Shown one piece after another: positions 32,125 to 44,200 of a DNA stretch of 64,000 nt. The notes beneath the pieces were generated by a model, which did not search any database, was not told the DNA's origin, and worked only from the letters and a program-made list of their open reading frames with translations. The stretch spans positions 210,571 to 274,570 of the forward strand of contig JNVV01000055.1 in NCBI GenBank assembly GCA_000733355.1. The letters are read 5' to 3'. Within the stretch, counting starts at the first letter, position 1. Each line of letters begins with the position of its first letter. This DNA comes from Falciphora oryzae (taxonomy: Eukaryota; Ascomycota; Sordariomycetes; Magnaporthales; Magnaporthaceae). The position numbers and the translations under genes were made by a program.

Positions 32125-33430
32125 AAACTCACCGGGCCGCCCCGGCACGCTGCATAGGCGGCCATATCCGTTATCAAGTTCTTCCTGCCTTGGTTGGAGG
32201 GGCGGCTGCCGTGGCGACTCGGTCCCAAAACGCACGCCAGTGTGAAAAAACCGAGTTAACGCCGCGGAATGTCGGTCGCAGCGTGTGTTGATGTTCGTCT
32301 TGGAAAGCGGTTTTGTGAGGACAATCTCCGCCAATACTTCGATTTAAAGCAGGAAGAACCTAGAGCTACATAATAGCCCAAAGGTCGGCACGGTTGACTA
32401 CCTAGCTCCTAGAGTTCGGTGCCATCCCTACACGCGGGTCCCCCATCATATCATGGACGGGCGGGTAGTCTCGCCTCACCCGCGGCTTCCTCGTCGCGCT
32501 GCAACGGATAATCGACAGCAGCCGACGCCGGCACAACCGATGGCGCCGCGCCTAGTTGGGCCACCGTGTGCTGGTGGCTGCCGTAGGTCCGGTTCGGCCC
32601 CGACAGCACGGGCATCGATCAGTCAGTTGAGTCCCACATGTCCCGGGCCCGGCGCTAGTCCAGCCTTTGGGCCGCTGCCGGCAGACTTTACAGGTGGTGG
32701 CTCAGAATACAGCCACCTTTTTGGTCTCTGCGGTGCGGTAGCTTTCCACAGCTGGCGACCACATCACCCTAAAATGCAGCCCTGCTCCGGTTTGTATGCA
32801 ATCGATCTGCTGCAAGTGAAGTTCTATTAGTGGAAGACTTCCACGCCCTCGTCTCCTCCCCAAGGATTTTTGTGTTGGAAATCGCGGCGCGGTGGGTTGC
32901 ACAGCGTCCGGGCGTGGCGTGGCAAGCCGGAGCTGGATGGGTGGGGACAAGGCGGCTTTCATCGATTGGCCTTGGCCCCCTCTTGCTGGAGCGCCCTTCG
33001 TCGGAAAAGCCAATTGAAATCTCCGATACCTTCCTGGCGATCAACTCGGCTTAGCCGAGAAGCCCTACGATGGAGGGTGCAGCTCGCCCTTAGACGGCGG
33101 AGCGCAGATCTTTCCTCTCAGCCAACCACGTATTTTTATCAAGGATAAATTCAGGGATTCTTTTCCTATTTCAACCACCCTTTTCCCGTTTGGGCCTCCG
33201 CCGTCTAACGGCACTCAAGGGGATGCCTGGTGTCGGCGGCTATGGCGGTTTTGGCATATACGCCCCGTTTTGCCTGCCATAGGCACCGGCGTCGCAAGCC
33301 AACGTCGTTGTCGTCCGCACTTGGATCCGCGTCCCTGTCATTCCTCCCTTCTTTTCTTTGTGAGGATAGGACGTCCCGAGTTACCCTCGAATTTTACCAT
33401 TATTGCGGCATCCTTACTGCGCTCGGCAAC
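32125..33430. other. Intergenic upstream of the PNP-NACHT gene
   Basis: Frames of 90-125 codons exist on both strands but none has recognisable motifs. The promoter and 5' UTR of the downstream NLR should lie in the last few hundred bases. Confidence 0.5.
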
Positions 33431-36400
33431 ATGTCTGATCCTGGGAAGTACACCATCGGTTGGATCTGCGCTGTGATGAAGGAATTCGTTGCCGCGCAAG
33501 CTTTCCTCGACGAAAAACACGACGGGCCAAAGAGCGTGTCCACACACGATGACAACAACTACGCCCTGGGCCGAATCGGCGAGCATAATGTCGTCATCGC
33601 CGTGTTGCCCAACGGCGAGTACGGCACGGCCTCCGCATCCAACGTCGCAACCAGCCTACTGCACAGCTTCCCCAATGTCCGGATCGGCCTGATGGTCGGC
33701 ATCGGCGGCGGCGCGCCGAGTCCAAAGCACGACATCCGGCTTGGTGACATCGTCGTGAGTGAGCCATACGATGGCCACTCGGGGGTACATCTGTACGACT
33801 TTGGCAAATCGATCCAGGACAAGGGCTTCAAACCCACCGGGTTTCTGAACCAGCCACCGACAGTCGTCCGCACCGCCGTCAGCGGGCTCCAAGCCCAGTA
33901 CGAACTCGACGGTCACGACTTGGAGTCAGCTGTCAACGACGCTCTCAAAAGAAAGCCAAGGCTGCGGAGGGCGTACACACGGCCGGACCCAGGCACTGAT
34001 CGGTTGTACAAGGCAACTGCGGTGCATCGCTCCGACGACGATGGGTTCTGCACAGACGCCTGCGGCAACGACTTGGTGTCGCGACCTGATCGGGGGGAAG
34101 GCGACGACAATCCAGCAATCCACTATGGGCTGATCGCTTCGGGGAACACGCTGATGAAGGATGCCCAAGTCCGGGACACACTGGCGGCGGAAAGGGGCGT
34201 CTTGTGCTTTGAGATGGAAGCGGCCGGCCTCATGAATCGGTTTCCGTGCCTTGTCGTCCGTGGTATATGCGACTACTCGGACTCGCACAAAAACTATGAG
34301 TGGCAAGGGTACGCGGCGATGGTGGCAGCTGCCTACGCGAAAGACCTCCTGTTGCAGATTGCTCCAAACAAGGTGGAGGCAGAAAAGACGATAAACAGTC
34401 TTCTTGACAGTGAGTAGTACTGCGTTAGCTAGGGCGTAACTAGCAGTTATTAACGTCATGTAACCTTGTCAGACATCCACACAACCGTAACAGGCATGTC
34501 GAGAGACGTCGGTACGCTTGTCCGCGACAAACACGACCAACAGCGCCAGGTTGTTCTCGACTGGCTCACAACGGTCGACTATGCCGACCAGCACAGCGAC
34601 TACATGCACGAGCGCCTGTTCGGGACCGGCCAGTGGTTTCTCGACTCCCCTCCCTTCCAAGAATGGCTGGCCACGGCCAAGCGGACGCTCTGCTGCCCCG
34701 GCATTCCTGGCGCCGGCAAGACTGTCATCAGCGCCACGGTTATCGACCACATACAGCAGAAGTTTGGTAATGACCCCACCGTTGGACTTGCCTATGTCTA
34801 CTGCAACTTTCGGCGGCAAAGCGAGCAAACGACTAAAGATATCCTTGCAAGCCTACTCAAGCAACTTGCCGCGAGGTCAACATTGCCACAGATTGTAAGA
34901 GACCTGTACGACAACCACACGAAACACCGCACACGGCCGTCATCTGAAGAGCTAGCCAAGATGCTCGAAGGCGTAGCTTCGGGGTGTTCTAGAGCCTTTA
35001 TCATCATCGACGCTCTTGACGAATGCGAAGATAGCAGTCGTGGCAAGTTTCTAAAGGCAATGTTCGACCTTCAGGCGAGGAGCTGCGTCAGCATCATGGC
35101 AACGTCTCGGATCATCGACAGCATCACCAAACGGTTTGGTGGTTGTCTCTACCAGGAGATATATGCGCGCGACGGCGACGTTCAGGCATATATAAACAAG
35201 CAGATGGAGCATCTCGATGGCGATATTCTAGACGACCCCCTTCGCATGACGATCCAGACGAAGGTAGCCGAGGCGGCAGTGGGAATGTGAGTGCATGCTT
35301 TTCCTCATCCAGACAGGGCAATTGCTGACGGCACGCTTAGGTTCCTCCTTGTCAAGCTGCATATGGCCACTCTGCGGTCAAAGCCTAACAAAGGGCTTGT
35401 GAAAATGGCCTTGAACGGACTCGGCAAGGGAGAGGAGGGGCTGTACCAGACCTACGAACAGGCAATGGAAAGAATCAAGACGCAGCCTACGGACGACCGC
35501 GATCTTGCTCTCAGTCTTCTGGCCTGGATTGTCCATTCGAAAAGGCCGCTGTCCACGGAAGAACTCCAAGTGGCGCTCGCAGTCCAGCCTGACACTACGA
35601 CTTTGGACAACGATTTTATCACAGCCCCTGAGCGCTTGCAGTCCGTCTGTGCAGGGCTAGTCACCATCGACAAGGAGGGAGGCACCATCCGGCTGGTTCA
35701 CTATACGACACAGGAGTTTTTCGAGCGGATGAGAAGCTTTCCCAAGGCACACGAGGATATCACAACTACCTGCGTCCGATATCTGCTATTCGACACATTC
35801 GCGAATGGACGTTGCAGCACGGACGAGGAGTTCGAAGAGAGGCTGCGGCTACACAAGCTCTATGACTATGCGGCGCACAATTGGGGCAATCATGCTCAAG
35901 ATTGCTCTGTCTTGTTCGATGAAGTCAGGGCTTTTCTCGAAAATGAAGCAGCGATCGGATCGGCCAGTCAGGCAATGTTTGCTGATCGGCAATCTTGGAA
36001 AGGGTACAGCCAGCGCACGCCCGAAGACATAAAAGGAATGCATTTGGCAGCATATTTTGGGCTAAAGGAGGGGTTGGAGCATTTACTACAGCGCGAATTA
36101 AACGGGGCTTTGAAGGATAGCTGGGACCAGACGCCGCTGTGGTGGGCGGCCGGAAACGGGCACGCGGCCGTTGTCGAGCTGCTGCTCGCCACCGGCCGGG
36201 TCGAGGCCGACGCTAAAGATAGGTGGGGCCAAACGCCGCTGTCGCGGGCGGCCGAAAACGGGCACGCGGCCGTTGTCGAGCTGCTGCTCGCCACGGGCCG
36301 GGTCGAGGCCGACGTTAAAGATAGCGGGGGCCAAACGCCGCTGTCGCGGGCGGCCGAAAACGGGCACGCGGCCGTTGTCGAGCTGCTGCTCGCCACGGGC

Positions 36401-37123
36401 CGGGTCGAAGCCGACGCTAAGGATAGCAGGGGGGGCCGAACGCCGCTGTGGTGGGCGGCCGAAAACGGGCACGCGGCCGTTGTCGAGCTGCTGCTCGCCA
36501 CAGGCCGGGTCGAGGCCGACGCCAAAAATAGGGGGGGCCAAACGCCGCTGTCGCGGGCGGCCGAAAACGGGCACGCGGCCGTTATCGAGCTGCTGCTCGC
36601 CACGGGCCGGGTCGAGGCCGACGCTAAAGATAGGGGGGGCCAAACGCCGCTGTCGCGGGCGGCCGAAAACGGGCGCGCGGCCGTTATCGAGCTGCTGCTC
36701 GCCACCGGCCGGGTCGAGGCCGACGTTAAAGATAGCTGGGGCCGAACGCCGCTGTCGCGGGCGGCCGAAAACGGGCACGCGGCCGTTGTTAAGCTGCTGC
36801 TCGCTACGGGCTGGGTCGAGGCCGACGCTAAAGATAGCTGGGGGGGCCAAACGCCGCTGTCGTGGGCGGCCGAAAACGGGCACGCGGCCGTTGTCGAGCT
36901 GCTGCTCGCCACGGGCCGGGTCGAGGCTGACGCTAAAGATAGCTGGGGCCGAACGCCGCTGTGGTGGGCGGCCGTAAAAGGGCGCGCGGCCGTTGTTAAG
37001 CTGCTGCTCGCCACCGGCCGGGTCGAGGCCGACGCTAAAGATAGCGGGGGCCGAACGCCGCTGTGGTGGGCGGCCGAAAACGGGCACGCGGCCGTTGTCA
37101 AGCTGTTTAAGTTAGGAAGGTAG
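33431..37123 (+). CDS. PNP-NACHT-ankyrin NLR
   Basis: Three exons, 33431-34409, 34473-35286 and 35341-37123, with introns of 63 and 54 bp (GTGAGT/CAG and GTGAGT/TTAG); phases add to 3576 nt, 1191 aa. Start [15 protein letters not shown]. Residues 5-320 are a purine/uridine phosphorylase-like domain ([34 protein letters not shown]). [13 protein letters not shown] at about 404, [12 protein letters not shown] at about 505, ATSRI sensor, then a helical region with [12 protein letters not shown]. From about residue 830 ten ankyrin repeats of 33-36 aa follow, almost identical ([20 protein letters not shown]), varying mostly in KD(S/R)(W/G/R)G(Q/R)TPL(S/W)(R/W). Intact. The PNP domain in such fungal NLRs is thought to be an effector or signalling enzyme; the ankyrin array is the likely sensor. 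Confidence 0.92.
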
Positions 37124-37548
37124 TAGTCTTTGTTACTCTAGGTTAACATTGCTGCCACACCAAGGACGGTGTCGGTCCTACGCGCTTTTTAATGTTAGGT
37201 TTCTATTTCCTGTTGGTTCTTTGAGGTGTGATACAATGCAGCTATTGTTTTTTTTTTTTTTCTACCTTTGCTCTCACACGTGTCGTAGGGGTTGTGGCAA
37301 ATTTATACATTTAGATTCAGCTTTGATGAACGTTCTAGAATCGGATGAGTTCGCCACAATTTCATAGGCCCGCCTCGGTGGAAACTCGGTACCACAAGAG
37401 CTACCCAAAATCACTTCAACGTCCTCATTCTGCTCTCCTCGGCCCGCTCTGGCTTGCCGAGCCCGGGGTAACTGCGTGGGGATGATGGACCCACTCCCCG
37501 CGACGAAGGTTCCGGCGCGCTGGAGGCCACCACCGGCATCGTTGCCAA
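37124..37548. other. 3' flank of the NLR, start of LINE copy B unclear
   Basis: Contains a T run at about 37247-37261. The last 100 bp may already be LINE sequence missing from copy A. Confidence 0.4.
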
Positions 37549-38468
37549 CTTGGGTGCAGTCGAATTCTCCGGCAGAGAGGCCCGGCTCGGAGACAGCGGC
37601 GGCTCGGAAGGTATGGGGCGGGCGGCAGCCGATGCCAGCACCGAAGAGCAGCCAAGCGAGAGCACGGCGCGCCGCAGGTGGTGGAAAGCGAAGACACCGA
37701 TACCACGAAGAAACGGTCGAATATGAACTTGGTTATCTCTAGCGGCCACAATGCCCAAAGGGACAGGCGCATGCGAGCCGCCAACGATGTGCATGCGCCA
37801 ATCAAGCCCCACGGCTCCTTGGCGCGAAAGTCTGGGTGGCCTGAGTGCGCTGTGGTAGTCTCTGGCTCTGGTCGGACAGGGCATACAGAGAGATGTCCTG
37901 GTCATCAAAAACTCCGTCGAACCCCGGTGAATGCTCCGGGGAGGGGTCGGGAACAGCAACGTGGGCACAGGTCGCAGCGCAGGCCAAGGGTCCTCCCGCC
38001 GTGCCTCCGCCAACCCCACAGAGCATGCGCATCGCCAAGGCCCAACCCACAGCCGCAGCTTGCAAGGGCCGTGCAGCAACAGTCAAGCTTGAGGACCATG
38101 GGATCGCCCAGCGGTTCCGGAAGATATCCGCCGCCAGAATGCGACGACAAGTGGAAACGTCGGTGTTTTGCAGGCCTCGATAAGGTCTGCATTGTAAAAC
38201 AGATGGAGGATTGGCGAGTCGGGCGATCCCTGGGGAATTCCTGTCTGGACGGGGGCCGAGGGCGCCGTGTGCTATTGCGTCTTGGTGGCGGATCGACCGC
38301 TGAGGAAGGACTCGGCTCAGTGTAACTGGCTGACGCGGCGTTTTTGGAGGTTGTATAATGACCGTTCTCGAAAGACATTGTCGCATGCTCCGGATACGTC
38401 GAGTAGCAGTAGGGATGCAACTCGCCGGAGAAGAACTCGTATAGTTCACCAGGGACCCCAAGGCCAAG
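37549..38468 (+). mobile_element. LINE copy B, internally deleted
   Basis: 37549-37785 matches 1881-2117 and 37790-38160 matches 4165-4500 of copy A. At 38160 the sequence jumps to the part of copy A that starts at about 6705 (inverted RT core) and follows it past the inversion junction (GGAGAAGAACTCGTA at about 38428) to GGGACCCCAAGGCC. ORF1 tail, endonuclease and RT fingers are deleted. The inversion junction is shared with copy A. Confidence 0.82.
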
Positions 38469-38510
38469 GCTGGGGTGTGTAGTTCCGGTGGGTCCGACGC
38501 TGTCTGTTTA

Positions 38511-38627
38511 GAACCAAACCACAGTGGGTCCAACGGACCAGGGTGCACTCCCACCCACCCCCCTCGTTTTGCGGTGAAAATCGCGTTTTTTAAGGTGACG
38601 GCCTGGCCGGATCAACTAACGCGCGTT
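38511..38627 (+). repeat. Left terminal inverted repeat
   Basis: Matches the reverse complement of 50375-50490 with a handful of mismatches, most of them C/T or G/A. Confidence 0.88.
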
Positions 38628-39302
38628 TAAAGCAAAGCTCGAGGATGCATCTCGAAATCGCGCCTACCGGTATCGGGATTAAATCCACGAGGTCAGCAAA
38701 GCGATATAATGGCGCCACATCTATCGATCCAGCAAAAGAACAGCGTATGCATCCTGCTCGAGCTTTGCGTACCGGCTAAACGTATAGCGGCGGCGCTCGA
38801 CCTTAATAAACGACGGGTTTATAATTATCAACGCAAGTATAAAATCACTGGCAACCCTTTCCCACCTGGGAGATCTTCTGGGAATGCCGTCAAATTACCT
38901 CACGCGGTACTGCTCGTACGCCTTTCGCTTTCTCGCCCTCCGCCGCGACGTCGTTTTTTGGAAGTGTTTGCTAATCTTAACTGCCAGTCGCTGCTGGACC
39001 TGCTTAGGGATAAACCCTGTTTATTCCTCGACGAAATGCAGTAGTGGCTGGCCCTCGAGAAGCACGTATACGTCTCAATCCCGACGATCTCGGTGCGCCT
39101 AAAGGAACAAAGGTGGTCCAATAAAAAGCTGTATTACGTAGCTAATCAGCGAAATAAAAAGTTACGCGTTGATTGGGAAAGGAAAATCAGCGCGTTTACT
39201 GCCGAAATGTTCGTTTTTTGCGATAAATTTGGGCTGGATCGACGAAATGCAACGAAACGTACTAGTCAGGCACCGCGGGGAGTTTTTCTTTACAAACGGC
39301 AC

Positions 39303-39512
39303 TGTTAGAGGGCTGGATCCCATTGGCTCAGCCACGGGCTCGTGCCCGAGGCCTGCGCCTTTGGGTCCGCGCCATAACGCTCGGGCCCCCGAGCTGTATA
39401 TAGCGGATTCCGCGCGTGGCCCTGCGGAGCAGGCCACCCTCCCCTTTACCCCTCGTAGTTCGTCAATACAACCAAGTCCCTATAAGCGCGCCAACGTTGT
39501 AGGACCCTTACA
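39303..39512 (+). repeat. 5' LTR (210 bp)
   Basis: Differs from the 3' LTR at two sites seen by eye: GCCATAACG versus GCCACAACG and CCTATAAG versus CCTACAAG, both CpA-to-TpA in the 5' copy. Contains TATATA (CTGTATATAGC) as a likely promoter. Confidence 0.92.
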
Positions 39513-39561
39513 ATACGAACTACCAAATTACGAGGAACACAAGCCGTAAGTAGGCTTGCGG

Positions 39562-40722
39562 ATGTCGCAGCCGCAGCCTCCCCAGCCAGGAAGAACATTT
39601 ACGGTCCCTGAAGGTAGCTCCTCAGAAGACTCGGATTCCGCATTTGAGCTAGGGGTTAGCGCCTTTGAGGGTAGTGCGTTACAACAGCTTCTAAGGCTAG
39701 GCACCGAGGAAGAGGAAGAGGAAGGGCCCATCCTTGAAGAAGTGGAATTCGTTCCATTAGAGGATAGCGGCCTAGAGGACGAGGCCGAGGACGGGGTAGC
39801 ACCCCCAAGTAGAGAAGAGGAAGTACCGGGACCTGCGGGTTCCGCGTTACAAGAGGAGGAATTAACAGATTTAGAAGAAGAGGGAAGCGAGGCCCGGATG
39901 GCTGATGACTACGCCATGGACGAGGCACCCGCACAGCAGACGACGGCCTCTCAGGGGATCACCGAGACGGCACAGAAGCTTCGAGCGAGAGAGGAACTTA
40001 AGCAGCTGATTAAAGAGGCGCTATCCGCCGAACATCAAGCGGCCGGAAGAGAGACCTACCTATTGGAGGTTAAGAAGGATGGCGGCGCGGTACGGTCGAA
40101 AGACTACAAAGAAAGGGCGACGCCGTGGCCCACCTGGGACGGTGCGCAATCCACTTTTTACGCATATATGAAGGAGATGATCTTTAAGTACAACCTTGAC
40201 CGGGAGTTGGGCATGCTAGGGCCCAACCATAAGGTTTGGCTGGAGATTTATTAAACGCTTCCCTAGAGGCGGAAAAAGCAGGTGGAACACTTCTGGGAAT
40301 TTGGAGGCCCCGGTTAGGAGTGCGACCCGACCACCTTTTTGGAAAAACTTCGCTTTACCTTTGGGACCGCACAGGATAAGGCACAAGCGATACTACAAAT
40401 GCGGGACCTTAAGCAGGAGGAGGGGCAAACATTTAGCGAATTCGCCCCTATTTTCGAGGACGTGTTGGGAAGGGCCGGCGGAAGCAGCTGGCCAGACGAG
40501 GCAAAGCTCGCATACTTGAAGGGATGCCTTAATCGCAGCTTTTCCGACGCCTTGGCGGTGGTTAAGTTACCCGACGATTTCCAATCCCATCTGGCGGAGC
40601 TCTATGGTATTGCAGTTAGTTGGGAGCGCACGCAGCAGTTCGCAGAACTGCGCAAGGAGCGACAGAAGAAGCGGAAGGGCAAAGGGAACAACGAAGGGGG
40701 GGAGGGCTAGAAACCCCAATTT
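39562..40722 (+). pseudogene. Ty3 gag
   Basis: From ATG 39562 (MSQPQPPQPGRTF) an acidic N-terminal region leads to the capsid-like part: WPTWDGAQSTFYAYMKEMIF, stop at about 40252 (LEIY-stop), then FLEKLRFTFGTAQDKAQAIL, SFSDALAVVKLPDDFQSHLA and a basic tail. Downstream near 41000 lies a CCHC knuckle read as CLRCGAGNYYVGSC, where the His is Tyr (CAT to TAT). Stops are TAA/TAG at Gln positions. Confidence 0.8.
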
Positions 40723-41234
40723 CAAACCCACTTTAACCCCGCTCGAGGCCCCGCGTCCGCAGCTGCGGATACCGCTAATGGAGATGCGCGCCGAGACTCC
40801 GATGGGGATGTGATTATGAGCTCCACCCGCTTTACCCGCGGACGAGGGAATAGGGGCGGGATACGCGGAACGCGAGGAGGTGCGCCCGGCAAAGGGTTTT
40901 TACGGGGCCGAGGAGGCTCCTCCTCAGCCGGCGCCCGCAGAGCGCAGTGGGTTTCCTAAGAGGAACGCGAGCGCCGCTAAGAGTCGGGCCGCTGTTTGAG
41001 GTGCGGTGCAGGTAACTATTATGTGGGAAGCTGCCCGTATTTACCGGCCACCCGGCCCCGTAGCGGCGAAAGCGATGCCGCGATCCGAGAAATGGGGACG
41101 GCCGAAGCGGAGTACCCCTTATGGCTTGAAGGAGAAGACGACCCAGCGGAATCCTTTGCCTAAAAGGAGGAAAAAGAGTAACCCCGGAGCAAAGTCGTGC
41201 CCCGGGGTCGGCAGAGCTCTAATAGCCCCCATAA

Positions 41235-44200
41235 GTGCGGATAAAAGTACAGGAGACGTATTTAATATACATTGCAGCGATAGTTAATGGTATAGAATTG
41301 TTTGACGCATTGGTGGACGAGGGTTGTGAGTGTTACGCAGCTATAAGTGAGGAAGCCGCAGCCGAGTCTGAGCTGCCGGTATACCGCATCCAACTTAGGA
41401 GGTTGAAAGAGGCTACGACGGGGAAAAGGGAGGTTATCCGCGAGATTATAACCTTTACCTTCGAAACGGGAGCCGGTATTGAGGAAAGGGTATACGCATA
41501 TGTGGTGCCGGGCTTTATACAACCCCTAATACTAGGGAAGCCATGGCTTATACGCCATCAAGCCGTTTCGGTGCCGCATATGTCCAAAATTTGGATCGGT
41601 ACCACGCGTTCCTGGGTGCGGCATCTGCTGCCCGAGGAGCGCCTGAGGAGGAAAAAGGCCGACGCCGACGTGGCCGAAGTTCTGGTGGCAACCTTTCGCC
41701 GTTATTACGAAACAATAGCTACGACAGACGGGGAACCCGTTGTTCGGAACGCTATTTTCGTAGCATTTATGGCGGATGTCGAGAGGGCTTTGGAGAAAAA
41801 GGTCCCTAAAACGGAAGCTTAATTGCGGAAGCTAATCCCGCCGGAGTTCCATGACCTTTTTCCGCTATTTCTAAAAAAGGAGGCCGAAAAGCTAAACCCA
41901 CATAAGCCCGGCATCGACTACGAGATCAAGATTAAGAAGGACGCTAATGGGATGGAGTATCCCCTTCCCTGGGGACCGCTTTACAGCATGTCGAGGGAGG
42001 AACTCCTAGTGTTGAAGAAAACCCTGAGGGACCTCCTGGACCGGGGGTTTATTAAAGCTAGCAGTTCGCTAGCGGGAGCCCCCATCCTGTTCGTGCGGAA
42101 ACCGGGAGGAGGGCTGCGCTTTTGCTGCGACTATCGGGGATTAAACGCCATTTCGGAAGCAGACCGATACCCCCTTCCACTAATTCCGGACACTCTCCGC
42201 AGCCTGGCAGGCGCCGAGTGGCTTACCAAAGTGGACGTGGTGGCGGCTTTTTACAAGATTAGGATTAAGGAGGGCTACGAATACAAGACCGCGTTCCGCA
42301 CGAGGTACGGGTTATTCGAATGGACCGTTACTCCATTCGGGCTTTCCGGAGCCCTAGCGACGTTCTAACGCTATGTGAACACTATACTTAGAGACTTCCT
42401 GGACGAGTTTTGCTCCGCCTACTTGGACGATATCGTCGTTTATTCGCGCGGGAGTCGGCGGGACCATCTCGAGAAAGTGCGGAAGGTTTTGGAGCGCTTA
42501 AAAGCATATGGACTCCATTTGGACCCCGATAAGTTTTAATTCGCGGTGAAAAAGATCAAATACTTCGGGTTTATCGTTGAAGCAGGCGTGGGCGTAAGCC
42601 CCGACTTTGAGAAAGTGGAAACCATCCAACGGTGGGAGGCCCCTAAATCGACAAAGGGAGTCCGGAGCTACTTGGGATTCCTTAATTTTTATCGGATGTT
42701 TATTCCCGGGTTTTTTGAAGCGGCGGTACCCCTAACCGCTTTTATAGGGAAAGGTATCCTTTTTATATGGACGGAAGAGCATTAAGCGGCATTCGATCAT
42801 TTGAAGCACCTGTTCTTATCCGCAGGGGTATTAACGGAATGGGACCCCGATGCCCCGACATTTTTGGAAACAGATTGTAGCGGGTTCGCTTTGGGAGGAG
42901 CGCTATTGCAGGAGAGGAACGGAACGAAGCGGCCAGTGGGATTCCATTCCCGCAAATTAGAAAGCGCCGAGAGAAATTACCTAGTCCACGATAAGGAGAT
43001 GTTGGCAATCGTCGATAGCTTAAAACACTGGGACGCGGAATTCCGCAGCTGTAATAGCTTTACCATCCTTACGGATCACCGGAACTTAGAGTATTTTATG
43101 AAGGTCCAGCGCCTATCGGAAAGACAAGCTCGTTGGGCAGAGGACCTGTCAAAGTACAATTTTAAATTTTGGTATCGCCCCGGCAAGGAAAATGTGGTCG
43201 CCGACGCACTTTCAAGAAGGGAATAAGACGCCCCAAGTGCGGACGAGAAATACGAAGCTAGGGAAATGCAGCTGCTCCCCGAAGACACCCTCACGTGGAT
43301 TCGAGGAATCCAGATCCTAAGCAACGGACCGGCCACACAGGAGGGGGAGGACTACGGAGTACCGGATGATATCCGTTGGTTCGAAGACCCGGAGTTGCAA
43401 TAACAGTGGGAAAAGATAGTAACGCAGGATAGCCTTTACCAATTAGTATACCGCTCGGTTAAGCTCGGAGAACGGACGTTGGATCCTAGTTTGAATTTAA
43501 AAGTCCAAAGAGCGGAATGCCGTATCGATAACGAGGGTAGACTACGGTTTAGGGATAAGCTATGGGTTCCGGGAGCACCCTTCGCAACGGAGGCCGCAGT
43601 CGCAGCGGCGGGAGGGGAAAACGACCCGAGGAACGAGCTTAGGGGAAAGCTTATCCAAAAAGTCCACGACGCGTGCACTGTTGGCCATCCGGGTTGAGAC
43701 GGCACCCTTTACGCGGTGGCCAGGGACTTTTATTGGCCCCTGATGCATAGGAGCGTAAGACGCTTCGTCCGCAATTGTGACGTTTGCGGCCGCTTTAAGA
43801 TCTGGAGGGACCTTAAGCAAGGCTTATTGCAACCTTTCCCCGTACCGGACCGTTTCTACAGGCACCTATAAATGGACTTTATAACCGACCTCCCTCCGGC
43901 GAACGGAAACACCTCCTTATAGGTAATAACCGACCGCCTATTAAAGGAAGTAATCCTTGAAGCTATACCGTCGATGAAGGCAGAGGCCTGCGCGGACCGC
44001 TTTACGACAAGCTTCGTCCGCTATTACGGTTGGCCCTCCTCGATAGTCTTTGATAGAGGCATTAACTGGATAAGCGAGTTCTGGCAGTAGCTGTGCAAGC
44101 GGTTAGAGATTAAGCAGCTTTTAAGCACAGCTTACTACCCCCAGACAGATGGGGGTACCGAGAGATTAAACCAGGAGGTGCAAGCCGTTTTGAGAGCTTA

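Noticed and set aside
32453..33013. Frames of 100-125 codons upstream of the PNP-NACHT gene
   Set aside because: Pro/Arg-rich on both strands with no motif or splice support.
35968..37101. Long minus-strand frames (377, 329 codons) opposite the ankyrin array
   Set aside because: Shadow frames of a 99-108 bp repeat; no domain, plus-strand ankyrin is clear.
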